From contig CATPBD010000186.1 of NCBI GenBank assembly GCA_955652265.1, positions 1 to 8,351 on the forward strand: a stretch of 8,351 nt of DNA. The letters are read 5' to 3'. The DNA comes from an uncultured Gemmatimonadaceae bacterium. Its GTDB lineage: Bacteria; Gemmatimonadota; Gemmatimonadetes; Gemmatimonadales; Gemmatimonadaceae. The position numbers and the translations under genes are program-made. Below the pieces are notes generated by a model, which did no database searches, had not been told where the DNA came from, and worked only from the letters and a program-made list of their open reading frames with translations. This document shows positions 1-6,800 of the stretch, one piece after another. Position 1 is the stretch's first letter; each line of letters starts with the position of its first letter.

Positions 1-1
1 C

Positions 2-718
2 CCCAATTTTGATCCCGCACTCGGCAAATTTCTTCCGCGGGTGAGCGCACCTGGAATTGCGCTCAATGCGTTGCCCGAGCTCGACGCCATATTGCTTACG
101 CATGCTCACGCAGATCATCTCTCGTTCGATTCTCTCGACTCTCTGCCTGACGATATCCCGCTGTTTGCACCACCGTCCGTAGCGAAATGGCTTGGGAGAC
201 AGGGTTACCGACATGCAGTCGCAGTCGCCCCAGGCGACGCCATCGAGCTGAGTGAGGTCACTATTCGGGCTGCAGCGGCGACGCATAAAGGAAATCGATA
301 CGGAGTCGATCGTTGGCGTAGTGGCACAAATATGTATCTAATAGATACTAATAATGTTTCCTGTTTCTTCGCTGGTGACACGGCACTCACCGCAGACACT
401 GCGCAACTCGTAGAGGGTCACCTGACCGCTCACGGTCGAAAGCTCGATGTGGCTCTGCTGCCAATCGGTCATGCACCGTGGTGGAAGCCCGGGTTTCGGA
501 AGGGGCACCTCACCAGCTCCGACGCCCTTGCTCTATTTGAGCGACTCAAGGCGAGGTACTTCATTCCCTATCACTGGGGAACCTTTAATCATGTCACGTC
601 GACTGCGTTTGATGCGATAGATCGGTTGCGTGCAACCCTTCAGGGTCATCCACTTCATCCCGCGGTGAAGATACTGGAACCGGGCACGAGCTTCGTGCTA
701 CCAACTACCCCTTCGTGA
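2..718 (+). CDS. MBL-fold metal-dependent hydrolase, UlaG/NAPE-PLD-like (5' partial)
   Basis: This is a metallo-beta-lactamase-fold hydrolase of the UlaG / NAPE-PLD-like group, which binds two metal ions and usually cleaves phosphoester or lactone bonds; the substrate cannot be read from the sequence. The reading frame is open to base 2 and begins with NFDP, which resembles the DP strand that precedes the metal site in relatives. The true start therefore lies upstream, and the GTG at 41 is probably an internal valine. Visible motifs are the metal-binding HAHADH (bases 101-118), the GDT aspartate (377-379), LPIGHAPWW, KGHLTSSDAL and the late metal histidine in YHWGTF (572-574). All expected ligands are present, so it should be active. 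No signal peptide can be assessed because the N-terminus is missing. Its TGA overlaps the mnmE start by 4 bases, suggesting translational coupling. A short AT-rich patch lies at about 328-365. The family call is firm; the function is open. Confidence 0.9.
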   Translation, partial: PNFDPALGKFLPRVSAPGIALNALPELDAILLTHAHADHLSFDSLDSLPDDIPLFAPPSVAKWLGRQGYRHAVAVAPGDAIELSEVTIRAAAATHKGNRYGVDRWRSGTNMYLIDTNNVSCFFAGDTALTADTAQLVEGHLTAHGRKLDVALLPIGHAPWWKPGFRKGHLTSSDALALFERLKARYFIPYHWGTFNHVTSTAFDAIDRLRATLQGHPLHPAVKILEPGTSFVLPTTPS

Positions 719-2088
719 TCTCTGGTACCGCAACTGGCGTTGCACAGCTCGAGGATACCATCGTCGCTGTGGCAACTCCAACAGGATTGGGAGCGCTAGC
801 ACTTATCAGGCTTAGTGGTCCAAGAGCGTTTAAAATCGCCGAGAAGCACATACAACCCTGGCCTTCTGAGTCTCGAGTAGTTCAGTTGAGTACGGTTCAC
901 AACTTCGGCGAAGTGCTCGATCAAGCACTCGTCACGCTTTTTCCAGGTCCGAACTCGTTCAATGGTGATGACACCGTCGAGATCTCGACACACGGCGGAT
1001 ACCTGGTACCTGCTTCGATCATTGCTGCGCTGATTTCTTCGGGTGCACGACAGGCTCTTCCCGGAGAATTTACCCGACGAGCGGTACTGAATGGAAAATT
1101 GGATATCCTGCAGGCCGAAGCCATAGGTGATCTCATCGATGCTCGTTCACGGGCAATGCAGCACGTAGCCTTGGACCAGCTGGATGGTGGGCTTTCCCGT
1201 CGCCTGCTTCAGCTGAGGGAGGATCTGGTCGGACTCGAAGCCCTGATTGCGTACGACATCGATTTCCCGGAGGAGGATGATGGTCCCGTCCCACGGGAGA
1301 AGATCGAAAGCAGCATTGGAAAAATGGTCGCTTCTCTCGAATCCCTCCTCGCTACAGCTCCTGCCGGTGAGCTGATTCGGGAAGGCGCGGTGGTGGTGAT
1401 TGCGGGCCCGCCGAATGCCGGAAAGTCTTCGCTCTTCAATTCACTCTTGGGAAGATCTCGAGCGATTGTGACTGAAATTCCCGGTACTACTCGCGATGCT
1501 CTCGAAGCGGTCGTCGACAGTGGAAAATGGCCACTTCGACTGGTTGACACTGCCGGCCTTCGGGACCCAGTAGATCCGATTGAGCGCCTGGGAATCGAGG
1601 TGAGTGAGCGATATCTCGCCAGCGCCGCCGTTATTCTCGCATGTGCCGAAAATTCCAAAAGCCTCAACGAGGCAGTTGATGCGATAAGTCGTAAGTCAGC
1701 TGCTCCGGTGATCGCCGTACGAACGAAAGCTGATTTAGTAACACCCAGGGACGAAATAAACTCCAACCATGCCCTTTCTGTCAGCGCGCACACTGGTGCC
1801 GGCCTCCAGGGCTTGCTCGACACGATTAACAGTGCGATTGCGGCAACGGTCGGAGAGGTAGCTCCGGATATCCCAATGCTTACGAAGGCCCGCTACCAGC
1901 AGGCACTTAATGAAGCGCTTCGGGAAATCAGACAATTCCAGCAAGCTTGGCGGGAGGAGCACCTTCCCGCACCCGTTGCGTCCGTACATTTGCGGACGGC
2001 TGTCTATGTGCTTGAGGAGTTGATTGGATCCGTCGACGTCGAAGACGTTCTGGAGCGGGTGTTCAGCTCGTTCTGTGTCGGGAAGTAG
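715..2088 (+). CDS. mnmE: tRNA uridine-5-carboxymethylaminomethyl modification GTPase MnmE
   Basis: MnmE (TrmE) is a cytoplasmic GTPase that works with MnmG to install the cmnm5 group on the wobble uridine (U34) of certain tRNAs, using methylene-tetrahydrofolate. The 457 residues match the usual length of about 450. Order of domains: an N-terminal tetrahydrofolate-binding domain (about 1-120, with PGEFTRRAVLNGKLD), a helical region, an inserted G domain (about 225-375) and a C-terminal helix ending in FCVGK, whose Cys454 is the conserved catalytic cysteine. G motifs seen: P-loop GPPNAGKSS (231-239), GTTRD (257-261), DTAGL (278-282) and TKAD (337-340), a common variant of NKxD. The start is GTG at 715, sharing GTGA with the upstream hydrolase stop. 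No good ribosome-binding site precedes it, so re-initiation after the upstream gene is likely. The partner gene mnmG is not in the window. The 3' end faces the next gene with only 3 bases between. Confidence 0.98.
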   Translation: MISGTATGVAQLEDTIVAVATPTGLGALALIRLSGPRAFKIAEKHIQPWPSESRVVQLSTVHNFGEVLDQALVTLFPGPNSFNGDDTVEISTHGGYLVPASIIAALISSGARQALPGEFTRRAVLNGKLDILQAEAIGDLIDARSRAMQHVALDQLDGGLSRRLLQLREDLVGLEALIAYDIDFPEEDDGPVPREKIESSIGKMVASLESLLATAPAGELIREGAVVVIAGPPNAGKSSLFNSLLGRSRAIVTEIPGTTRDALEAVVDSGKWPLRLVDTAGLRDPVDPIERLGIEVSERYLASAAVILACAENSKSLNEAVDAISRKSAAPVIAVRTKADLVTPRDEINSNHALSVSAHTGAGLQGLLDTINSAIAATVGEVAPDIPMLTKARYQQALNEALREIRQFQQAWREEHLPAPVASVHLRTAVYVLEELIGSVDVEDVLERVFSSFCVGK

Positions 2089-2091
2089 CTC

Positions 2092-3030
2092 TCAGGCGGA
2101 CGCGGCAGCAGAACTTGCGATCGAAGTAATCTCGCTTGCGCTAGCGCGAATGGCCCAAGGAAGTCCACGTGCGTTCACTGCCGACTCGACCATTTTGGCG
2201 CCCAGGAAATAACCGCTTCTCTCCGGGAAGACGTGCCTATCAACAGTACGAGCATCGTCGCTCATTCCACCGGAGAGATATCTCAGTCTCAAACCCAAAC
2301 CCGCCCGGTCGAGATCGGCATTCAGCGCTCTTGTCATCAATGGCTCGAGCTCACGAACGCTCGCATACTCACGTCGGGTGTACCCGTAATACTCCCAGGC
2401 AGCATGTCCTGGGCTAGTGGCCCGTGAAGCGTGCGTGGATAACCCTTCGTTGATCATAAGCTCACGAAGCGTGGCTCGTCTTCCCGTCTCCCAGTAGGAG
2501 TAATAGCCTCCCGCGTCTGCGATCAACTGTCTCAGCTCGCTTCGACTGGTTGGGGATGTGTATCGAACGGTGTGCGCAATCTCATGTGCCAGCCAGAGGG
2601 GAATTAGCTCCGGGTCAAGCCCTAGTCCCTGAGTTTCGGGATTTGTGACGCTCGTAAAATGCTCGAGACAGACAAAGGCGATTCCCTTTCCATCGACAAC
2701 CAGCTCGCCGGCATTTGCGGCGCCGACCCCCACCATCAGTACCACATCGATATCCGTATCGACGTCGAACAAGGTCCTGCACTGCTCTTCCGTATTTCTC
2801 GCCAAAGAGACCACATCGATTCTCTCCAGCATTGTGCGAAGGTCTACACGGCTTGCAAGTGCGGCAGAGCGAACGACTTCCAGAAAATGAGGGCCTGCCG
2901 GGTCGAGGACATAGTTGTGCCAGTAGGCTTCCAGAAAGCGGCGGTGATTTTCAAAGTAGCGGAGATAGGCGGCGACACGGTCGGTACTGTTGTGAACTGC
3001 GAAGAAATCAGGCAGTAGGTTGATGAGCAT
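2092..3030 (-). CDS. DUF2268/YjaZ-like putative zinc metalloprotease
   Basis: This is a predicted zinc-dependent protease of the DUF2268 (YjaZ-like) type; substrate and role are unknown. From the ATG at 3030 it has 312 residues. The evidence is the zinc motif HEIAH (149-153), followed about 40 residues later by INEGLSTHASR, whose Glu195 fits the third zinc ligand, and by the later family motif SGYFLGAKMVES. The N-terminus INLLPDFFAVH resembles the start of the family domain. I see no signal peptide or membrane span, so a cytoplasmic enzyme is likely. The C-terminus is a short Ser/Ala-rich tail. Start choice is uncertain: the frame extends to a TTG at 3099 (335 residues), but the extra 23 residues look unlike the family and neither start has a clear ribosome-binding site. 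It converges on mnmE with a 3-base gap and is divergent from the DUF2225 gene. The metalloprotease fold is well supported; the exact family name comes from memory of its motifs. Confidence 0.8.
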   Translation of the reverse strand: MLINLLPDFFAVHNSTDRVAAYLRYFENHRRFLEAYWHNYVLDPAGPHFLEVVRSAALASRVDLRTMLERIDVVSLARNTEEQCRTLFDVDTDIDVVLMVGVGAANAGELVVDGKGIAFVCLEHFTSVTNPETQGLGLDPELIPLWLAHEIAHTVRYTSPTSRSELRQLIADAGGYYSYWETGRRATLRELMINEGLSTHASRATSPGHAAWEYYGYTRREYASVRELEPLMTRALNADLDRAGLGLRLRYLSGGMSDDARTVDRHVFPERSGYFLGAKMVESAVNARGLPWAIRASASEITSIASSAAASA

Positions 3031-3202
3031 CAACGACCAGTTCGCGGGGTAGGGAGCCTGTCGCGGTTTTTGCGATGCGAGAAGATACAATCGACCCAAA
3101 CTCTCAACAAGACCGATCTCTCCAAACGGAATTCCAAATCATGGCACAGATATTCCTTCTCTCTTCCTGAGAAGTTCCAAGAGCCGATATGAGGAGCAAC
3201 CT
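3031..3202. promoter_or_regulatory. Divergent intergenic region between DUF2268 protease and DUF2225 genes
   Basis: Two genes point away from each other here, so both promoters should lie in or near this stretch of about 170 bases (about 100 if the protease starts at TTG 3099). A plus-strand TACAAT at 3086-3091 resembles a -10 box, but I see no convincing -35 at the right spacing. A GGAATTCC palindrome sits at 3128-3135. No terminator or riboswitch is visible. Promoter presence is inferred from the layout, not from strong motifs. Confidence 0.35.
3191..3196 (+). promoter_or_regulatory. Ribosome-binding site of the DUF2225 gene
   Basis: GAGGAG lies 6 bases before the ATG at 3203. It is the strongest Shine-Dalgarno match seen in this window and fixes the start of the DUF2225 gene. 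Most other genes here lack a comparable site. Confidence 0.75.
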
Positions 3203-3853
3203 ATGACAACGCTGCGTCAGATAGACCTCCGTTGTCCCGTGTGTGACAACGAGTTCAAGTCTCAGAGCGTCGTTTCGACTAATGCCTTCGGTGGTAAACG
3301 GACTGATTTTCACGAACGGGCTGCCGGCACTCAACCGCTCGCCTATCTGATCCACATGTGTAGCGAGTGTGGCTACTCCGCGGGAGAAGCCGACTTCACG
3401 GCACCGACGGAAGTCAGCCCGATTCTGAAACAGCAAGTGCTGAAAGAGCTTGCTCCGCTACACCCCTCTCCCAAATGTGGCTCGGAGAAGTATGAGGCAG
3501 CCGCTAAGGTCGCACAGTGGCAAGGAATGGAAGCGCGTCACGTTGCTGACCTTCTCCTGCGCGCGGCGTGGTGCTGTGTCGATGAGGGAGACGTGGAAGC
3601 CGAGAGATACTTCCGCCGGCATGCCGCATGGAAATTCGAGGAAGCGCTAGGTGCCTACGACGCCGTGCCGCGAGAAGAACGTGCGATTCTCTCATACCTT
3701 GTGGGAGAGCTCTGGAGGCGAATCGGCGACGCCAAGAAAGCGACGAAGTGGTTCGAGTCAGTTATCGGCGAGGTCGTGGATTTACAGAACCAGCAGTGGG
3801 TCGTAGATGCCGCTGACCAACAACGGCTGAACCCAAGAGAGTGGTTCGGCTAG
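3203..3853 (+). CDS. DUF2225 family protein (zinc-ribbon plus helical-repeat)
   Basis: This is a conserved protein of the DUF2225 type with no established biochemical function. The 216 residues divide into an N-terminal zinc-ribbon-like part, with CPVC (Cys11, Cys14) and CSECGY (Cys53, Cys56) forming a probable four-cysteine zinc site, and a C-terminal helical part (about 95-206) that reads like TPR-type repeats. The latter includes AEARYF-like and GDAKKATKWFESVI segments that match the end of the family. A further cysteine, Cys92, lies between the parts. There is no signal peptide or membrane span, so it is probably cytoplasmic; TPR-like helices suggest protein binding, which is inference. 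The start is secure because GAGGAG precedes the ATG by 6 bases. It is transcribed divergently from the DUF2268 protease and converges on upp with a 4-base gap, so it is probably monocistronic. The family call rests on the paired CxxC motifs and the overall pattern. Confidence 0.85.
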   Translation: MTTLRQIDLRCPVCDNEFKSQSVVSTNAFGGKRTDFHERAAGTQPLAYLIHMCSECGYSAGEADFTAPTEVSPILKQQVLKELAPLHPSPKCGSEKYEAAAKVAQWQGMEARHVADLLLRAAWCCVDEGDVEAERYFRRHAAWKFEEALGAYDAVPREERAILSYLVGELWRRIGDAKKATKWFESVIGEVVDLQNQQWVVDAADQQRLNPREWFG

Positions 3854-3857
3854 TCAA

Positions 3858-4508
3858 TCATCTCGTCCCGAACAGTCTATCACCGGCATCCCCTAGACCA
3901 GGCAGAATATAGCCCTGACTGTTGAGTTCGCGGTCCAATGCTGCGCAGTAGATCTGCACATCGGGGTGGGCCTCGCTGAGACGCCGTATTCCTTCCGGAG
4001 CAGCCACCAGACAGAGGAACCGAATGCGGTTGGCACCGGCTTTCTTGAGAGACGCTACGGCTGCAACCGCACTACCTCCGGTAGCGAGCATTGGATCGAG
4101 CAGGAAAAAATCTCGCTCCGCGGTATCTCCAGGTACTTTGAAGTAGTAGTCTACCGGCTGCAGGGTCGCATGATCACGGTAGAGCCCTATGTGTCCTACG
4201 CGTGCTGATGGAACGAGGCGGAGGATGCCCTCAACCATTCCGAGGCCAGCACGGAGAATGGGCACAAGAGTCAGTTTCTTCCCACTGATGTGCCAACCTG
4301 AGGTTTTCTCGAGCGGGGTGTCTACATCTCTGGGCTCGAGTGTCAGCTCGCTCGTTGCCTCATAGGCCATGAGCATGGCGATCTCGTCTACCAGCTCCTT
4401 GAAGTGCTTGGTCTGGGTCTGCTGATCGCGCAGAATCGTTAGCTTGTGCTGAACGAGAGGATGCCGGATAATAGTCAGCGTGGGGAATTCCTTGACTCGC
4501 TCGATCAT
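3858..4508 (-). CDS. upp: Uracil phosphoribosyltransferase
   Basis: Upp makes UMP and pyrophosphate from uracil and PRPP, the key step of uracil salvage, in the cytoplasm. From the ATG at 4508 the protein has 216 residues, against about 208 in E. coli. Clear family motifs are RHPLVQHKL (15-23), AYEAT (48-52), [10 protein letters not shown] (82-91), the PRPP-binding DPMLATGGS (138-146), AAPEGI (169-174) and the uracil-binding [12 protein letters not shown] (200-211), ending in FGTR. All expected catalytic segments are present. The frame extends to a GTG at 4535, adding nine residues (MPRPDPGAR) that do not resemble the family; ATG 4508 is preferred, though neither start has a good ribosome-binding site. 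It converges on the DUF2225 gene (4-base gap) and diverges from the short DUF4177-like gene. No uraA permease or pyrR is next to it, so it probably stands alone. Confidence 0.97.
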   Translation of the reverse strand: MIERVKEFPTLTIIRHPLVQHKLTILRDQQTQTKHFKELVDEIAMLMAYEATSELTLEPRDVDTPLEKTSGWHISGKKLTLVPILRAGLGMVEGILRLVPSARVGHIGLYRDHATLQPVDYYFKVPGDTAERDFFLLDPMLATGGSAVAAVASLKKAGANRIRFLCLVAAPEGIRRLSEAHPDVQIYCAALDRELNSQGYILPGLGDAGDRLFGTR

Positions 4509-4572
4509 TCTAGCCCCAGGATCCGGCCTCGGCACAGTGGATATTCACCGGCTCAATAATCTCTAACCCCTG
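4509..4572. promoter_or_regulatory. Divergent intergenic region between upp and the DUF4177-like gene
   Basis: This 64-base gap separates two divergent genes and should carry the upp promoter and the promoter of the 4573-6774 gene group. The centre (about 4540-4563) is AT-richer than its surroundings, but I cannot identify a -35/-10 pair on either strand with confidence. The call is an inference from gene layout. Confidence 0.3.
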
Positions 4573-4749
4573 ATGAAAGAATACCAGGCTGTGGTGGTGA
4601 AGCTGACGAGACATACGCGAGAAGATGAGGACACCCTCACCGACCTCCTGAATGAGCGAAGCAGAGGAGGCTGGGAGCCCGCACTAATGTCGCAGGACGA
4701 ACAGCGCGTCATAATCCTCTTTCAGCGCGATGCGGTAGCAGAAGGCTAG
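4573..4749 (+). CDS. DUF4177-like small protein
   Basis: A short open frame of 58 residues runs from ATG 4573 to TAG 4747-4749. The protein begins MKEYQAVVVKL, continues with an acidic stretch (REDEDTLTDLLNE, about 16-28), then GGWEPALMS (32-40), and ends in a strand reading RVIILFQRDA (45-54). This order, an N-terminal strand with a YxxV-type start, a helix ending in LLNE, GGWE, then a strand ending FQR, matches small DUF4177-type proteins, whose function is unknown. It has no signal peptide or membrane span. It fills the space between the upp promoter region and the beta-CASP gene, ends 4 bases before the TTG of that gene, and contains that gene's probable ribosome-binding site (AGAAGG, 4740-4745), so the two look translationally coupled. 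There is no strong ribosome-binding site before its own ATG. The coding call is good on pattern and position; family membership is from memory. Confidence 0.72.
   Translation: MKEYQAVVVKLTRHTREDEDTLTDLLNERSRGGWEPALMSQDEQRVIILFQRDAVAEG
4740..4745 (+). promoter_or_regulatory. Ribosome-binding site for the beta-CASP hydrolase TTG start
   Basis: AGAAGG lies 8 bases before the TTG at 4754, inside the last codons of the upstream 58-residue gene. It is one mismatch from AGGAGG and supports the unusual TTG start, which the conserved N-terminus of the downstream protein also requires. Confidence 0.5.
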
Positions 4750-4753
4750 CTGT

Positions 4754-6136
4754 TTGGAGATAACGTTCGTCGGCGCGGCGCGGGAAGTTACCGGCTCCTG
4801 TCACCTTCTGCATGTAAACGGATACACCGTCGCACTTGATTGCGGGATGTTCCAGGGAAGGCGACAGGAATCCGCGGACAAGAACCGAAAGCTTCCTCTC
4901 CCGATCGAGGATCTCGACGCGGTCGTTCTCTCCCACGCGCATATCGACCACTCGGGCCGTCTTCCCTACCTCATTGCGGAAGGATACTCGAAAACAATCT
5001 GGGCCACCTCAGCCACGCGTGATCTGTGCGCGGTAATGCTGGCCGATTCGGCGCATATCCAGGAGAAGGATGCCGAATTTCTGGCGAAACGGCACAAGGA
5101 ATTCATCGAGCCGCTATACGGAATGCGTCACGCAGTACGCACCATGGACCTGATGGTCGGTGTTCCCTATAACAGGCCGTTCGATGTCGTGCCTGGATTG
5201 AAGGCCAGCTACATCGACGCGGGCCACATACTTGGCTCCGCCTCGGTTCTGTTGGACTGTAACGAAGGCGGGAAGACCAAACGGCTGGTTTTCTCTGGAG
5301 ACATCGGTCGTAGTGGCTTGGCGATTGTCCGTGACCCCATTCCTCCCGGTGGCGCTGATGCGCTGATCATGGAATCGACATACGGGAATCGGGATCACGA
5401 GTCCGTAGAAGGAGCTAAGGCTCAACTTGCCCAAGTGGTTCGCGAAACAGCTGCTCGAGGTGGCCGTATTCTTATCCCGGCCTTTGCAGTCGGTCGTACC
5501 CAGGAGATGATCTACGTGCTCCACTCGCTCGTGCGAGAAGGAGCGATTCCCTCCATACCCATTTATGTGGACAGCCCCCTCGCGATCGATGCGACTACCG
5601 TGTTCGAGATGCACCCGGAGAGTTTCGATCATTCCGAGGAGATGGTCCAGAAGGCCAAAGAACTCTTTCGGTTCGATCTCCTTCACTACACGCGTGATGT
5701 GGAGGAATCAAAGGCGCTCTCACGCGCGCATGGGCCTATGGTCATCATTGCCGCATCGGGGATGATGGAGAACGGCCGGATTCTTCACCACCTCGCCCAA
5801 GGTGCCAGTGACCCCCGTAACACAATACTTGTCGTCGGCTTCCAGGCTGAGCACACTCTCGGTCGCAGAGTGGTCGAGAGGCAGCCCATACTTCACATTT
5901 TCGGTGAAGACGTTTCTCTTCACGCTCGTGTTGAAGTCATCGATGGCTACAGCGCTCATGCCGACCGGACAGAGATGGTTGCATGGCTGGCTCGGGTGAG
6001 GGATGAATCCCCCAGTCTTGGCCCAATATGGCTGGTACACGGAGAAGCGCTCGTGCAGGACGAGTTCAAGCTGACCCTTACGGCACTGGGTTATTCTGTC
6101 GATTGTCCGGAGCCACGCACGCGCGTTGTATTCTAG
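4754..6136 (+). CDS. MBL-fold beta-CASP RNA-processing hydrolase (CPSF/TTHA0252-like)
   Basis: This 460-residue protein is a metallo-beta-lactamase/beta-CASP enzyme of the group that includes CPSF-73-like ribonucleases and bacterial TTHA0252, so it probably cleaves RNA in the cytoplasm. The zinc-site motifs are complete: HAHIDH (61-66), GHILGS with His158, GDIG with Asp183, and His429 in LVHGE. The beta-CASP motifs are ESTYG (Glu207), the segment from about 235 to 375 including PAFAVGRTQE and ASGMMENGR, and GYSAHAD (His402). The C-terminus is the RNA-specificity region. The start is a TTG: the N-terminus EITFVGAAREVTGSCH matches the beginning of the family exactly, so no later start is possible, and AGAAGG precedes it. 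It is 4 bases after the DUF4177-like stop and 14 bases before the DUF218 gene, so the three probably form an operon. Its natural RNA substrate cannot be deduced. Confidence 0.96.
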   Translation: MEITFVGAAREVTGSCHLLHVNGYTVALDCGMFQGRRQESADKNRKLPLPIEDLDAVVLSHAHIDHSGRLPYLIAEGYSKTIWATSATRDLCAVMLADSAHIQEKDAEFLAKRHKEFIEPLYGMRHAVRTMDLMVGVPYNRPFDVVPGLKASYIDAGHILGSASVLLDCNEGGKTKRLVFSGDIGRSGLAIVRDPIPPGGADALIMESTYGNRDHESVEGAKAQLAQVVRETAARGGRILIPAFAVGRTQEMIYVLHSLVREGAIPSIPIYVDSPLAIDATTVFEMHPESFDHSEEMVQKAKELFRFDLLHYTRDVEESKALSRAHGPMVIIAASGMMENGRILHHLAQGASDPRNTILVVGFQAEHTLGRRVVERQPILHIFGEDVSLHARVEVIDGYSAHADRTEMVAWLARVRDESPSLGPIWLVHGEALVQDEFKLTLTALGYSVDCPEPRTRVVF

Positions 6137-6150
6137 CGTAGCTTCTACGG

Positions 6151-6774
6151 ATGAAGCGGGCTGCGAAAGCGAAACAAGCCGTCAGGATCGCACGTCGAAT
6201 ACTGACAATCAGCGTGGTGACTGTTTTCTGCCTTTGGCTGATCTCGGCTGCGGCGGTTCTTGTTTGGAGCTCACGTGATGAGGCGAGGCCCGCACAAGCC
6301 ATAGTAGTCCTGGGGGCAGCGCAATATGCCGGCAAGCCCTCTCCCGTACTGCGCGCCCGACTCGATCATGCCTTAGAGCTCTGGAACCGTCATCTCGCTT
6401 CGCTGCTAATTCTCACTGGCGGAACTGGTTCTGGCGACACTACCAGTGAAGCAGCTGTGGGGAGAACCTACGCAAGGAAGCGCGGAGTACCGGACAGCGC
6501 GATCCTCGTGGAGAATGAAGGACGCACCACGAGCGAATCAATGCGGGCGGTTGCAGGAATGCTCGAGGTGCGCGGCCTACAGAGCGCGCTTCTGGTCAGC
6601 GATCCGTTTCACATGCTGCGGCTTAGAATTCTGGCTAGACGCTTCGGATTCACTCCGTATACGTCTCCAACCCGCACGAGCCCGATCTCTCCGAACCGGG
6701 AGGAGCGGTGGAAGTATATTTTTAGTGAATCGCTCAAGGCCCCCATGGCCTTCTTTTTCGAGAAGAAACTGTGA
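6151..6774 (+). CDS. DUF218 (YdcF/SanA-like) membrane-anchored protein
   Basis: This 207-residue protein belongs to the DUF218 superfamily (YdcF, SanA, ElyC), proteins with a Rossmann-like fold linked in other bacteria to envelope integrity; the reaction is not established. A basic N-terminus (KRAAKAKQAVRIARR) is followed by one hydrophobic span (about 18-40), giving a membrane anchor with the domain outside the cytoplasm. Domain motifs: IVVLGAA (51-57), a P-V-L-RARLDHALEL stretch (65-77), ILTGG (87-91), TSEA (98-101), GVP with ILVENEGRTTSES (112-130) and ALLVSDPFHMLR (146-157). These are the conserved family blocks, so it appears intact. ATG 6151 is the first start after an in-frame stop at 6139; no clear ribosome-binding site precedes it. 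It follows the beta-CASP gene by 14 bases, suggesting shared transcription, and converges on the alpha/beta hydrolase gene with a 26-base gap. Confidence 0.9.
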   Translation: MKRAAKAKQAVRIARRILTISVVTVFCLWLISAAAVLVWSSRDEARPAQAIVVLGAAQYAGKPSPVLRARLDHALELWNRHLASLLILTGGTGSGDTTSEAAVGRTYARKRGVPDSAILVENEGRTTSESMRAVAGMLEVRGLQSALLVSDPFHMLRLRILARRFGFTPYTSPTRTSPISPNREERWKYIFSESLKAPMAFFFEKKL

Positions 6775-6800
6775 AGAAGAAGGCCGTTAGTCGCTTTGGG

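Noticed and set aside
1284..1298. TCCCGT/ACGGGA hairpin in mnmE
   Set aside because: A short stem inside conserved coding sequence, without a T run or other regulatory context.
1209..1823. Minus-strand open frame of about 204 residues inside mnmE
   Set aside because: It lies fully antisense to a confident mnmE, is Ser/Arg/Ala-rich with no recognisable motif, and fits a shadow frame produced by codon bias.
2138..2147. GCGCTAGCGC palindrome as a terminator for mnmE
   Set aside because: It has no loop and no following T run, and it encodes part of the DUF2268 C-terminus; a similar chance palindrome, GAGATATCTC, occurs at 2275-2284.
2645..3023. Several plus-strand open frames of 80-120 residues inside the DUF2268 gene
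   Set aside because: Three overlapping frames in the same place with no family resemblance are typical of shadows of a real antisense gene.
3086..3091. TACAAT as a -10 promoter box (also at 7587-7592)
   Set aside because: Both are well placed for the downstream genes but lack a -35 hexamer at 16-18 bases, so I do not call promoters.
3104..3436. Minus-strand open frame antisense to the start of the DUF2225 gene
   Set aside because: It overlaps the conserved zinc-ribbon coding region, has no recognisable domain and would continue toward the DUF2268 gene only by position.
5114..5686. Minus-strand open frame of about 190 residues inside the beta-CASP gene
   Set aside because: It is antisense to a gene whose active-site motifs are all readable; its own translation shows no family pattern.
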